34,587 nt of DNA from Granulicella sp. dw_53 (GCF_018449545.1 NZ_JAAVUR010000028.1:1-34587), one strand, 5' to 3'. Numbered from the stretch's first letter, positions 18,066 to 27,450 are shown. A program made the numbers and translations. The notes: generated by a model from the letters alone, not told the origin.

Positions 18066-19067
18066 TCATTGTTGCGCCAACGTTTCGGCGGCTGAATCGA
18101 CAGCTTTCTGCGGAGCGATTACTCCGTCGACCGAATCCTCCGAACGGAACTCACGTACGGTGTCTACCTCCAGGAAGATGTGTCTCACATCTGGGAACCT
18201 CTGTTGGATTAAGGTTTCAATTTGATCGACCGCCGACTCGACCTGAATGCTTGAAAATCCCTTCCTGAATTGCACGGTCATCGTCAAAAGAACATTGTGT
18301 GGTCCAAAGAACGTCGTAAATGGATATCCGAGGCGCTCCACCCCGGTGACACCTCCCGCAATGTCGCGGATGCTGCGTAGCGTGTTCCTATCGACTCCTT
18401 CTCCGATCAGCAGTGTCTTAGTCTTCGCACCAAGTAATACAGCGACCCCCATCAATAGAATTCCAATCAGGAGGGAAGCTATTCCGTCAAACAGCTTGAT
18501 TCCAAATCTTTCGACAAGCAGGGTAGCTGCGAAAGCTATACCGACTCCTAAGACTGCCGTTGAGTCCTCAAACAGAACGGTGAAAGAGGCAGGATCTTTA
18601 CTCTTTCTAACCGCCTCAAGCAACGACATTGAACCTCTAAGCTTCCTAAACTCCCTTAAGGCAACATAGAGAGAATACCCTTCGAAGATTGCCGAGCAGC
18701 CCAATACAGCATAAGTCACGCCGATGTGCTCCAGCCCTCGGGGCCGGATGATATGAGCAACCCCTTCATAGATGGATGCGCCTCCGCCCAGAGCAAAGAC
18801 GGCGAGAGCAACGACCATTGTCCAGAAGTACAGCTCCTTGCCGTAGCCGAAGGGATGGAGTTCATCGGCTGGACGACTGCTCAGCTTAACTCCGAGCAGT
18901 AGCAGACCGCCATTGCCTGTATCGACCAAGGAATGGATGGCCTCTGACAACATAGCGGAGCTTCCGGTAATCCACGCTGCTAGTAGCTTAGCTATCAGAA
19001 TGGCTATGTTCGCCAGAATCGCGACGTAGAGAACCTTACGTGTCGAGCTTTGAGCGTCTTCCGGCAA
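18066..19067 (-). CDS. Cation diffusion facilitator family transporter (ZnT9-like)
   Basis: A 333-residue inner-membrane protein of the CDF family, which exports divalent metals such as zinc, cobalt or manganese in exchange for protons. Membrane segments occupy about 12-215. His45 and Asp49 (SEAIHSLVDTGN) form the TM2 half of the metal site; the HPFGYGKELYFW motif at 71-82 is the usual loop after TM2. In TM5 the acidic FEDSTAVLG (Glu167, Asp168) stands where most members have a HxxxD or DxxxD pair, as in the ZnT9/SLC30A9-like branch, so ion choice is uncertain. A cytosolic C-terminal domain follows (about 225-310). The gene lies 39 bp downstream of the permease on the same strand and may be co-transcribed with it. 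Confidence 0.9.
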   Translation of the reverse strand: MPEDAQSSTRKVLYVAILANIAILIAKLLAAWITGSSAMLSEAIHSLVDTGNGGLLLLGVKLSSRPADELHPFGYGKELYFWTMVVALAVFALGGGASIYEGVAHIIRPRGLEHIGVTYAVLGCSAIFEGYSLYVALREFRKLRGSMSLLEAVRKSKDPASFTVLFEDSTAVLGVGIAFAATLLVERFGIKLFDGIASLLIGILLMGVAVLLGAKTKTLLIGEGVDRNTLRSIRDIAGGVTGVERLGYPFTTFFGPHNVLLTMTVQFRKGFSSIQVESAVDQIETLIQQRFPDVRHIFLEVDTVREFRSEDSVDGVIAPQKAVDSAAETLAQQ

Positions 19068-19106
19068 TCATCCTCACTCCCCGTTGTCCTCGTGTTTATC
19101 GATACA

Positions 19107-21173
19107 CTATGTAGCTAGGCATAGCCGCTTTGGAGTGTCCTGGTGTCCAAAAACCAAAGAGACGTTCAGGCTTCGATGGTCTGTTCCAAGCATCTTCCAC
19201 GAGCCTTCCAAATCAGTCTCCTGCTGCTCCGTGGTATGAGCGCGCGAAGATCCCAGCCACAGATCGGCCGCTCGCAAGGTTACGGCAGCTTCGAGCAAGG
19301 TCCGTGCGGTGTCGTCTCCTGAGAGGACCAACAGCTTGACCGGCTTTCCTGCCTTCTCCGCAGAGAACTCCACCTCGCTCAATACGTCTGTCACATGGTC
19401 ATCGACAAGACATTCCGGAATCAGGTGGCTTGCTGCATCTTCGGTATCTCCCGCTGAGCCCTTGCGTATGCAAATCACAACAACGTCCTGTGTACTCGAT
19501 ATATCGCTGGCGAGGACCGTCTCCAGGGCTCGAAGATCGTCAGGCTTTTCCACGCTCACGATGGCGCAGCCGGGCCGAACTTGTAGCGATTCCAGAGAGA
19601 GGTTCTCCCCAGCTTGCAGTCGAAACCGCTCACGCGATGTCTCCCGAAAGGGGTCATCCGAGTCCGGATTGCTGGTGATCTTCGAAGCAGCCTGCTGGCT
19701 CGCGTATTTTCGCTCCGAGATAGTAAATATAACGAAGAAGACGACAGTGAAGATACCGCCGGAGATCGTTGCCGACTTCTTGGTGAACAAGTTCATGATG
19801 GCCATCATGAACAGAACGGCTGTCGTAGCGATCAATCCCAGGGGCAGTTCGAATTTACCAAACCTGATGTTGAGAGGAAACTTCCAGCGCTTCGCCTCGG
19901 GATGGGTAAACCGTAGCACGACCACGGCGAGACCTTTCATGGCGAAGCTCCAGACCACGCCGAAGGCATACGCCTCGCCGAGCATGTTCACGTCGCCACG
20001 ACTCAAGAGAATCGTGAAGAGTTGAAGGCCGACGATGGTGTTGATGATGTGGTGGGCTGTCCCGTGTTTCGGGTGTACTTTTCGAAACCAGGGCGGGAGA
20101 ACTCCATCTTCGGCGACGCGGCTAAGGACCCCATTCGATCCGATGATCGCGGTATTTACCGCTCCGGACAGGATCAGCACGCCGACCAGGACAACGAAAC
20201 CGTGAAATGCCAGTCTCAGGGCGAAGGGCCCGGCTAGGAACATCGAGAGGCCGCCGATGAGATCGTCCAGGTACTTTGTCCGTTCAGCATCGGGAATCAG
20301 CATGACAGCAAAGAAAGAGACGAGCGAGGTAAACAGCAGGCTGTAGAGAAACACAATGAAGCCGGTACGCTCAAGGTTTTTCTGCTTCGGTGCCGCGATC
20401 TCACGATTGACCTGGGCTAACGTCTCTTCTCCGCTCAGCGCAAGGACCGAGTGGCCAAGGCCGATGAGGACGGCGACAAAGGTGAAACTGGGCAGTGCCG
20501 TGTGTTTGAGCCAGCCAAGCGCAGTCTCATCGAAATGAAAATTTGACGGGACAGGTAAAGGGACCGGGTGATAGCCCTTGGTGGCTATGGTGTAAATGCA
20601 CCATGCTATGAGCACGACGACCATGACGGTCGTCGCTTGCATGATGCGGAGGGCGCGGGTGCTGGAGAATGGAACGCCGATACGATTGGTGTACCAGAAA
20701 TAGACGGTCACGATTGCAGCGAATAGCGCTGCGAACCAGGGCGCGGGGACGTGCATCCAGGCGATATGAAAGTGTTCTCCCAATTCATTGAGCAATGCAG
20801 CCAGGTACAAACCGGCGCTGACTCCGCTGATCGGTCCGGTCAGTACATAGTCGAACATCAGTGCGGAGACGGAAAACTTTGCCGCAGTGCCTCCCATCGC
20901 CTCGCGCACCACGCGGTAGACCCCGCCACGAACGAACATGCTGCAGCTTTCGATGTAGACCGATCGAACAGCGTAGGAGAACAGCATGATGGCAAGGATG
21001 AACCACGGTGCCGCCTTGCCAATCGCCTTCTCCGCGATGCCGCCGACATAGTAAGCGGACGATCCAAGGTCGCAGAGGACGATGGCGGAAGCTCTCCAGA
21101 ACGACACAAAGGAAAGCATCACCGTTGCGGGGACCACATATCTGCGAAGGGAGGGACTTGAAGCCAGGGCCAT
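19107..21173 (-). CDS. APC-superfamily permease with cytosolic C-terminal domain
   Basis: About 688 residues. The first 480 or so carry about 12 membrane segments of the amino acid-polyamine-organocation type, with recognisable APC features (SGVSAGLYLAALLNELGEHF in the early helices and the LSGEETLAQVNREI motif in the middle). After TISERKYASQ a roughly 190-residue hydrophilic tail follows; it begins near FRLQAGENLSLESLQVRPGC and has an alternating strand/helix pattern (VVVICIRKGSAGD, PVKLLVLSGDDTARTLLEAA) like a UspA-type domain. Many APC permeases have about 450-500 residues, so the tail is extra. The substrate is unknown. I chose the start at 21173 because GGAG lies eight bases upstream; the longer ATG at 21215 lacks a ribosome site. 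Confidence 0.85.
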   Translation of the reverse strand: MALASSPSLRRYVVPATVMLSFVSFWRASAIVLCDLGSSAYYVGGIAEKAIGKAAPWFILAIMLFSYAVRSVYIESCSMFVRGGVYRVVREAMGGTAAKFSVSALMFDYVLTGPISGVSAGLYLAALLNELGEHFHIAWMHVPAPWFAALFAAIVTVYFWYTNRIGVPFSSTRALRIMQATTVMVVVLIAWCIYTIATKGYHPVPLPVPSNFHFDETALGWLKHTALPSFTFVAVLIGLGHSVLALSGEETLAQVNREIAAPKQKNLERTGFIVFLYSLLFTSLVSFFAVMLIPDAERTKYLDDLIGGLSMFLAGPFALRLAFHGFVVLVGVLILSGAVNTAIIGSNGVLSRVAEDGVLPPWFRKVHPKHGTAHHIINTIVGLQLFTILLSRGDVNMLGEAYAFGVVWSFAMKGLAVVVLRFTHPEAKRWKFPLNIRFGKFELPLGLIATTAVLFMMAIMNLFTKKSATISGGIFTVVFFVIFTISERKYASQQAASKITSNPDSDDPFRETSRERFRLQAGENLSLESLQVRPGCAIVSVEKPDDLRALETVLASDISSTQDVVVICIRKGSAGDTEDAASHLIPECLVDDHVTDVLSEVEFSAEKAGKPVKLLVLSGDDTARTLLEAAVTLRAADLWLGSSRAHTTEQQETDLEGSWKMLGTDHRSLNVSLVFGHQDTPKRLCLAT

Positions 21174-21484
21174 GCCGCAATCTCCGTACCGGTGTAAGGG
21201 TAGTGGAAAAGTCATAAGTAAGGCGTAAAGTCGGAATCAACGTTTAGGTTCAGTCGCAAAGACCTAGCGCTCAGACTCATTTGGGACAAATCCACTATGC
21301 ACATTCGAACAGCACCGGGCACTGTGACATCAGCTCGTCATGTGGCGCTGCTCTCATATAACCAAGTGGCCCCCAAGCCTCAACGGTGGGTTGTTCTCAA
21401 ATAAGATGGATTGAGCATTGTCACATGCACCGGATGTGGAATCGGTCTTGCCTGTTTAGACTTTCACTCGATGAAGAAATTCGG

Positions 21485-22134
21485 ATGACAACTCGTTCTG
21501 AGCACCTGGAGCCGCGTTGGCCTGCGATGGTAGCTCTCCTTGCCGTAGGTGGGCTGCGCCTGGCACTTCCGGAGCCTCTATCGGTGGGCCCAGCCTGGCT
21601 GCTGATCGTTGTCGTAGGAGCACTCATCATTCCTACGGTGCTGGCGCGACGACGTGGGAATGACCGCCTCAACCAGATATTAGGGTATCTGTTGACTTCA
21701 CTCGTGACCCTGGATATGGTCTGGTCGCTGGGGTTGCTCCTGCAAGCTCTTCCGTCGCATAAGGAGACGCCAAAGGACCTTCTGATATCGGCTGCGTCTT
21801 TGTGGATCACGAACATCCTGGTCTTCGCATCGTGGTACTGGCGTCTGGATGCTGGTGGGCCACGCGCTCGCGAACTGCGCGGAGTTCAAGTCGATGGAGC
21901 TTTTCTCTTTCCGCAGATGACTCTTGATCAACAATCCAAACGAAAGATGGGCGAGCAGTGCTGGAGTTCCGGTTTTATCGACTACCTGTTTCTGGCGTTC
22001 AATACCAGTACTGCGTTCTCCCCACAGACACCCCTGTTTTATCCCCCTGGGCGAAGGTCATGGTGATGATACAAGCACTCATCTCCTTCACAACCGTAGC
22101 CCTGCTCGCCGCACGGGCAATCAATATTCTTTAG
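21485..22134 (+). pseudogene. DUF1345-like membrane protein, broken by a one-base frameshift
   Basis: The frame encodes a small integral membrane protein with about four helices (MVALLAVGGLRLALPEPLSV, ILGYLLTSLVTLDMVWSLGL, ILVFASWYWRLDAGG). The segment FIDYLFLAFNTSTAFSP resembles the DYLYFAF/F..SD region of DUF1345-like proteins. At a CCCC run near 22020 the frame is lost and the product would end FYPPGRRSW. One base out of frame the sequence continues TDTPVLSPWAKVMVMIQALI, then SFTTVALLAARAINIL and a TAG at 22132-22134, which is the expected last helix. A single missing base restores the whole protein. It may be a true mutation or a sequencing/assembly error. It is divergent from the APC permease. 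Confidence 0.7.
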
Positions 22135-22203
22135 CATTAGTGTGATCTACAATTTCTGCAATGAACATTACATCGAAAAGCAGGCGCCATTGACGTTGAA
22201 TTC

Positions 22204-22702
22204 TCATGTCGACTGTAAGGATCGCTGCATGATCAACAGACGCATCCATTCGTCGAATTTCCGTCCTGCCTCCGGCAACGAACCGACCTACTGAAATCCC
22301 AATGATGCGTGGAGAGCGACAGATGGAACATTCACACCGCAAATACAGGCAACCATGGAGTGGCATGCCCTCGCCTGGCATTGCGATATCAGCTCACCCC
22401 GAAGTGCCTTGCCGACGCCATGGCATTTACAATCCGGGCGCACGTTCATTGAGTCTTCGACCGTATAACGGTAACCTTCGCGAGGACGAAATTGAGATGC
22501 GTAACAAAAGTCCACGATATACCCCTCGAGCTCTGCCAGAAGGAGCGGCAAATTGCGATCCAGAACGGCATGCCATCTCTTCAGCATTTCAGATTCGCTC
22601 GGAACTATAATCTCGAAGGTCGTTGTACTCATTTCGACGAATCTGGCGCAGATCGCGATGACATAAGGCACATCTCCAGGCACCGAGGGACGAACTAAAC
22701 AT
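22204..22702 (-). pseudogene. GNAT (phosphinothricin-type) acetyltransferase, nonsense mutation
   Basis: On the - strand the frame from about 22690 to 22288 reads like a Pat-type N-acetyltransferase: STTTFEIIVPSESEMLKRW, YASQFRPREGYRYTVEDS, then PDCKCHGVGKALRGELISQC (the acetyl-CoA loop, with CHGVGKA in place of the usual RGxGxGxA) and NVPSVALHASLGFQ. There a TAG at 22288-22290 stops it, but the same frame continues VGSLPEAGRKFDEWMRLLIM and QRSLQST to a TGA at 22204-22206, which is the normal C-terminus of this family. At the 5' end an ATG (22700-22702) reaches the MLVRPSVPGDV-type start only if one T is removed. Two lesions indicate an inactive gene. Intact relatives acetylate amines or methionine-sulfoximine-like compounds. 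Confidence 0.7.
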
Positions 22703-23054
22703 TGCGACGTGATTGGAGTATCGTCTACCAGCCGATTGCGCTACTACTGTTTAGTGAATCCGGAATAGTGCCCCCCTGGGAGTGGACCGACTAAGTGGAC
22801 CAGATCCTAACTCTTTCCTCCTAGTACACCCTGAAACGCCATAAAAAGGAACAGCATTCCTGATTTCGATTCGGATCTTGTGTTGAATTTGAGCGTCGTG
22901 CGGCGAGGAACACTGCTCAGTCCGGATGTCTTTTCGTGAGCGATTAGGTACCGGAGGAGCTGCACCCGGGAGATAACGATGAGTCTAGCACCGATGATGT
23001 CCCATACGTGACATTAGACCGTATCTTCCTGAGTCGACAAATCCAACTGGGCCA
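22703..23054. other. Intergenic stretch, nothing recognised
   Basis: About 350 bp between the broken acetyltransferase and the UPF0182 gene, both on the - strand. I see no gene, clear terminator or repeat. A short direct repeat of AGTGGACC occurs near 22790 (GAGTGGACCGACTAAGTGGACC). Confidence 0.4.
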
Positions 23055-25964
23055 CTACTTTCTATGCGCGTTAAGTCTCTCCAATACGCTTTTGAGGGCG
23101 TCGAGCTTCAGCCCAGCCTCCCCAAGCTTGCCGGCGGCCGTCAGACGCTGGTAGTCGGCAAAATCTTTAGCAGCCTCAGAGATCAGTTCGTTGATATCCG
23201 TCGAGGGCGGAGGTGTTCCCTTGGATGCGGGCACAGGTTGTGCCGCCTCGCTCGCATTTAGCGACGAAGCTTCTCCGCCAAAAAGGGACCTCAGGGCCGC
23301 CTGAAATGTAGTGCCGTAAGCAAGCTTGTCCTGCAGTGCGAGAACGACCAGCCGCAACTCCGGCATAGGACTTTGCTGAGCCTGAAGGTAGATTGGCTCC
23401 GCGTACAAGAGCGCTCGTCCGGACGGAATAACCAGCAGGCTTCCGCGTAGAACGTGGGAGCCTTGTTGATTCCACAGAGTCAACTGTCCTGAGAGCTGCG
23501 CATTCTGATCAATGCGTGCCTCGATCTGCTGGGGACCGTCAATGAGCTTCGTCTTAGGGAAGTCGTAGACAACCGCTGTGCCATAGTCCGCTCCATCGCA
23601 ACGGCCGGCGATCCACCCGATCAGGTTGTTCCGATTAGCAGGCGTGAACGGCAGGATCTCCACAAACTCTTCGCTGCTCCCGCCAGGTAGTTTCATTAGC
23701 ACATAGTTCGGTTGCATTATCTGAGCTGTCTGCTGGCCGTTACCGTCGGTCACGGACTCCGTCGCAACTGTCCAGAGGTCCTCACGGTTGAAGAAGACTG
23801 CCGGATTTGTCATGTGATAGAGACCGTAGACCTCCGATTGCACTTTGAAGAGCCCCTCCGGGTAACGCACATGCCTGCGCAGGTCTGTCGGCATCTCAGA
23901 AGCGTCTTTGAATAGGCTTGGAAAGATGCGGCGATAAGAAGCGAGGATAGGGTCTTCAGAGTCGAAGACGTAGAGCGTCGTAGCCCCGGTATAAGCGTCC
24001 ACTACTACCTTGACACTGTTTCGGATATAGTTGATCGAACTCTCTCCAAGGTTGTAATGGGTTGAATACGGATAGTTGTTCGAAACGGTAAAGGCATCCA
24101 GAATCCACGAGAGCCGTCCATCGTCCCCCACCACCATGTACGGATCTTGGTCGAACGAAAGGAACGGCGCTACGACCGCAATCCGTTCGCGAATGTTGCG
24201 CCGCATCAGGAGCCGACTTTGTGAATTGACATCGTCACTGAACGGCAACTTTCCGAGATCGCCGCGGTCGATCGCCAACATCACCCGTCTCAGGAATCCA
24301 CCCAACACGATTCCGCCGTTGCCTTCATAGGAGGTGAGATTGTTATTCTGCCCTTGCGGATAGTCGAACTCCTGCTGCCGGGTCCTGACGTACACATCAG
24401 TGTCTGTGAGTTCGCCAAAATAGATCTGGGGTCGCGTTACTGTGAGACTCTGGAAGGTGCTCTGGACGGGCATATTGCTCAATAAGAGTGTTGGCAGTCC
24501 TTCTGCTGTGAACCCATTGACCGGGTTCATCGTCACTCCATAACCATGGGTATAGATGAGCTTTTCGTTGATCCAGTTGCGACTGCTTACTGGAAGTTTT
24601 TCGACGTTGAGTTCGCGGGCTGCAAGCATCACCTGGCGAGTCGTACCATCGATCTTGTATCGATCGATGTCGATGTCAGGAAAGTCATAGTAGGTACGAA
24701 TCTCCTGAACCTGACGCAGCGTATCCTGCAAGGCGCGCCAGTCCCACAACCGGATGTTTTGGAGAGTCGGCTGATTGTTCGCCGGGTCAGCTGCATCGAC
24801 CGTCGTCTCTGCGGGAAACTCGCGCTGTGCGAAGTGATTGAGCCCGTAAGCCTGTCGGGTCATCTCGATATTATGGGCGATGAAATGTTCTTCACGAACG
24901 AGCTCATTGGGCTTGACGATAAAGTTTCCAACGTACCAACCGACGATTCCCAGCGCGCCATAGCAAAGTACGGCAGGAAGGATTGCAGCCACAATCAGTC
25001 GTCCGCGAGAATGTCGAACCGCGTTGTAGGCCGAGATGACCGCACCGAGGAACAGGGCAGCGCAGACGAGCAGAAGCCCATAGATCGTTATGTGTGCGTC
25101 GGTGTAAGTAATGCCGTCAAAGATCGTGTGATGTTCCAGCAAGAGTTGAAACCGGCCGACATACACGTTCATCGCGAGGACAGGAAGAAGGAACGCGACC
25201 ATGATCGAGAGTCCACGCCAAGGTGACGGTGCATACGTGATCTGTCGCTTGGCAAGAGAACGGACACCACTCGTGATAAAGAGGAATAAGACCGCAACGG
25301 CACAGGTCGCGATTGCGAGCGTGAGGAGCCAGTTGTTGACAAGCTGCCACGCGGGCAAAGTGAACAGAAAGAAATTCAGCGGCTTACCAAAGATCGGGTC
25401 GGCAACGCTACCCGTTGCGTGCGGTGCGTACCAGAACAACGCCAGTGTCGGCCATTCCGCCATCATCGCCAGTCCGGTCACACACGCAACGGCGATGGAG
25501 ATACAAAACGAGATCACTCTCAGAACTGGTTGGACTGACAGGGTTATCGGCTCTCCCGCGATGACAATCGCATGAGCCCTCGGCAGATCGGCTTCGTGAA
25601 ACCGCCGAAGAGCAGAAAACGCACCGTACAGAACCAGGAACGTGATCCCTGCAAATAAGAGGAAGGCTATGGCCTGTAGGCCCGCCGATTTCCAGAATAC
25701 CTCGCCATATCCGAGCGATTGGAACCAGAGAAGGTCAACCCAATACGACAATCCGATCCGGCCACAGACGAAGACACCAATAGCTAAAGCAGCCAGGAAA
25801 AAGATCCCGCGACGTCCCCACGTTGAACTTCGATACTGCGAATCTATGAAATCCGGCAATTTTCCCTCGTACTCGATCGTTATGGATAAACATTCTGATT
25901 GTAGGCTTGTTACAAGTGCCAGCTCACAATACAGCAAGAAGCATACTTTAAAAGGAAGGATCAC
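23055..25964 (-). CDS. UPF0182 family membrane protein
   Basis: A large integral membrane protein (up to 969 residues) of the UPF0182/COG1615 family, whose function is not established. About seven hydrophobic segments occupy residues 50-345, including a segment rich in aromatic residues (IGLSYWVDLLWFQSLGYGEV). A large soluble, probably extracytoplasmic part follows with family landmarks: HFIAHNIEMTRQAYGL, NIRLWDWRALQDTLRQVQEI, TYYDFPDIDIDRY, FGELTDTDVYV and RHVRYPEGLFKVQSEVYGLY. The C-terminal 90 residues are Pro/Ala-rich then helical (ELISEAAKDFADYQRLTAAG). Homology seems to begin only at about residue 36 (PDFIDSQY), and the annotated GTG has no clear ribosome site, so the true start may be downstream. 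Both flanking genes are broken or absent, so it is probably expressed alone. Confidence 0.9.
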   Translation of the reverse strand: MILPFKVCFLLYCELALVTSLQSECLSITIEYEGKLPDFIDSQYRSSTWGRRGIFFLAALAIGVFVCGRIGLSYWVDLLWFQSLGYGEVFWKSAGLQAIAFLLFAGITFLVLYGAFSALRRFHEADLPRAHAIVIAGEPITLSVQPVLRVISFCISIAVACVTGLAMMAEWPTLALFWYAPHATGSVADPIFGKPLNFFLFTLPAWQLVNNWLLTLAIATCAVAVLFLFITSGVRSLAKRQITYAPSPWRGLSIMVAFLLPVLAMNVYVGRFQLLLEHHTIFDGITYTDAHITIYGLLLVCAALFLGAVISAYNAVRHSRGRLIVAAILPAVLCYGALGIVGWYVGNFIVKPNELVREEHFIAHNIEMTRQAYGLNHFAQREFPAETTVDAADPANNQPTLQNIRLWDWRALQDTLRQVQEIRTYYDFPDIDIDRYKIDGTTRQVMLAARELNVEKLPVSSRNWINEKLIYTHGYGVTMNPVNGFTAEGLPTLLLSNMPVQSTFQSLTVTRPQIYFGELTDTDVYVRTRQQEFDYPQGQNNNLTSYEGNGGIVLGGFLRRVMLAIDRGDLGKLPFSDDVNSQSRLLMRRNIRERIAVVAPFLSFDQDPYMVVGDDGRLSWILDAFTVSNNYPYSTHYNLGESSINYIRNSVKVVVDAYTGATTLYVFDSEDPILASYRRIFPSLFKDASEMPTDLRRHVRYPEGLFKVQSEVYGLYHMTNPAVFFNREDLWTVATESVTDGNGQQTAQIMQPNYVLMKLPGGSSEEFVEILPFTPANRNNLIGWIAGRCDGADYGTAVVYDFPKTKLIDGPQQIEARIDQNAQLSGQLTLWNQQGSHVLRGSLLVIPSGRALLYAEPIYLQAQQSPMPELRLVVLALQDKLAYGTTFQAALRSLFGGEASSLNASEAAQPVPASKGTPPPSTDINELISEAAKDFADYQRLTAAGKLGEAGLKLDALKSVLERLNAHRK

Positions 25965-26465
25965 ATCCGTTGCGAATGTAAATTGAGTTGTCCGCGTTCC
26001 CTTGTCTTAGGCCCTGCGGTCCCATACATGGTCGAACCTTATCCCCGGCCTCATCTGCACCTTAGAACCTATCCAGTGGCTCAGCATCAGTGGCCTCGCT
26101 ATATTTCGTCGCGTACCAGGTCCGCTGACCGTTCTTGTGCCGGCATTGATCGGCTGGTCAATGTCGCTTTCTGAATGCGCAGACACTATTTCGGTGGAGG
26201 GGCAGGTCAAGTTTCCAGGTGCGCCCGGCTAAAGTCGCTCTTTAGTCGCGAAATGAATGCTCGACAATGCACAGTCGCTCCGCATGTCAATTGGTCTCCC
26301 CTATGCTTCCGTTTTAGCTGCTTTTCTGCACGTTCCTTATGCCTTTTTTACGGCCTTCTACCTAGACTTCAACATGCAAGGTGAGCATACTTTGCGCGGC
26401 TTCGGACAGAATTGCTGCTGATCGCGCCGGGCGAGTTATACAAATGCGCTCAAGTGAAAATAATA
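25965..26465. other. Intergenic stretch with an unassigned open frame
   Basis: One + frame at about 26005-26231 reads WSNLIPGLICTLEPIQWLSI, then FRRVPGPLTVLVPALIGWSM, hydrophobic and protein-like but without a start codon or recognisable family. It may be a relic. The last 100 bases before 26466 hold no convincing promoter. Confidence 0.3.
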
Positions 26466-26786
26466 ATGAAAAAACATGTTACGTATGGCCACCTCGCGGG
26501 TGGCCTTTTTAAAGCTCAGAGTGCAAATATTGGAGCGTTGCTGATAAGAACAGGACTCGCAATCTCGATAGCTATTGGCGGGATTGTGCTGGGATCTACA
26601 TCTCCACTTCATGCACAATCGACATTTGGGAGTGTTCGTGGAACGGCACAGGATGCAAGTGGTGCATCTTTGCCCGGCACTCAAGTCATGCTTCATAGCA
26701 CGGACACAAACACGGATCGTGTTGTCACTGCAGACAGCACCGGCGCATTTTTGTTTTCAAACGTGACGTTCCATTCTCTGTATTGA
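26466..26786 (+). pseudogene. N-terminal fragment of an Oar-like TonB-dependent receptor
   Basis: The frame starts MKKHVTYGHLAGGLFK, continues through a signal segment (LLIRTGLAISIAIGGIVLGS, then SPLHAQ) and opens a carboxypeptidase-regulatory-like domain (STFGSVRGTAQDASGASLPG, then TDTNTDRVVTADSTGAFLFS). After NVTFHSLY it stops. Intact proteins of this kind have over 1000 residues (compare the gene at 2999-6469), so only about a tenth is left. A terminator-like hairpin lies inside its first codons. Confidence 0.75.
26484..26507 (+). terminator. Perfect rho-independent-type hairpin inside the receptor fragment
   Basis: GGCCACC (26484-26490), a five-base loop and GGTGGCC (26496-26502) are followed at once by TTTTT. 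A run of six As lies about 15 bases before the stem. It sits about 20 bases after the ATG of the receptor fragment. It could end transcripts entering from upstream, or act as an attenuator. Confidence 0.6.
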
Positions 26787-26827
26787 TCTGATTAGAGGTC
26801 GCGGTCACCTCGACCGCCGTCGCCTGA

Positions 26828-27060
26828 GCGGCGGCTCGCAATGCAATCAGGCCCGGATCGCTTCCGCGAGCAAACTACAACATCGGCATTGGACACACCT
26901 TCGCATTCCTCAAGAAAGTCCCTATCGGAGATGAGCTGACTTTCGCTTACACCTACGAAAACAGCGGTACTCACGGCTTCTTTCACACCGCCAAGGGAGA
27001 ACATACGGAGTCGCTTGGGCTGATGAAGAACTTCTCGCTGCCGAAGACATTCCGGCAAAG
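26828..27060 (+). pseudogene. Outer-membrane beta-barrel-like fragment
   Basis: A frame without a start codon reads ARNAIRPGSLPRANYNIGIG, HTFAFLKKVPIGDELTFAYT, YENSGTHGFFHTAKGEHTES, then LGLMKNFSLPKTF. Alternating polar and hydrophobic residues with many Tyr/Phe suggest strands of an outer-membrane barrel, perhaps of the MetA-pathway porin or related type; I am not sure of the family. It follows the receptor fragment by only 40 bp but does not look like the end of an Oar-like barrel. It overlaps the open frame of the EthD fragment, so two broken genes meet here. Confidence 0.4.
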
Positions 27061-27081
27061 GAAGATCGCACCGCATTCAGC

Positions 27082-27450
27082 TTGGTCCAGGTGCAGTCTA
27101 GACAGCCGGGTCTGTCGCGCGATGGGTACCGTAAGCGCATGCTGAAGGAATACGTGCATGAAATTCTGTCGAAGCCCGCAACCCATGCCTATGTGAAGCG
27201 GTACGTCCAGCTTCACAACATTGGATCAACGCAAGATGATCCCGAAGGCAGAAAGATCGATAGCATTGGTGTCCTTGGTTTTAGCTCGCTCAACGATGTC
27301 GAAGACTATCTCAGCAACGCTGACTATGCTCAGGTGGAGCGTGAGGAATCCGCTTTAATCGGCGGCGGTTCCGAGTTCTGGACGGCGGCAACTACAGCAT
27401 TATCAACCGCCTACCCTGAGCTCGCAACGGAAAGCAAGGACGGCGAGTAG
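27082..27450 (+). CDS. EthD-domain protein, probably 5'-truncated
   Basis: A 122-residue frame of the EthD/dimeric alpha-beta-barrel type: FSLVQVQSRQPGLSRDGYRK, then EYVHEILSKPATHAYVKRYV and a C-terminal DYLSNADYAQVEREES segment. Proteins with this fold are small cytosolic enzymes or accessory proteins in oxidative degradation pathways. The only start codon is a TTG at 27082, but the same frame is open back to about 26930 and reads AWADEELLAAEDIPAKEDRT, plausible protein without any ATG. A lost 5' end is therefore likely. Whether the remaining frame is expressed is unclear. Confidence 0.55.
   Translation: MVQVQSRQPGLSRDGYRKRMLKEYVHEILSKPATHAYVKRYVQLHNIGSTQDDPEGRKIDSIGVLGFSSLNDVEDYLSNADYAQVEREESALIGGGSEFWTAATTALSTAYPELATESKDGE

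Noticed and set aside
20785..21240. 151-aa frame on the - strand overlapping the permease start in another frame
   Set aside because: The product is Arg-rich without domain; the permease frame explains this region.
22760..22830. Repeated AGTGGACC words, first taken for an IS end
   Set aside because: No transposase or matching opposite end nearby; too short to support a mobile element.
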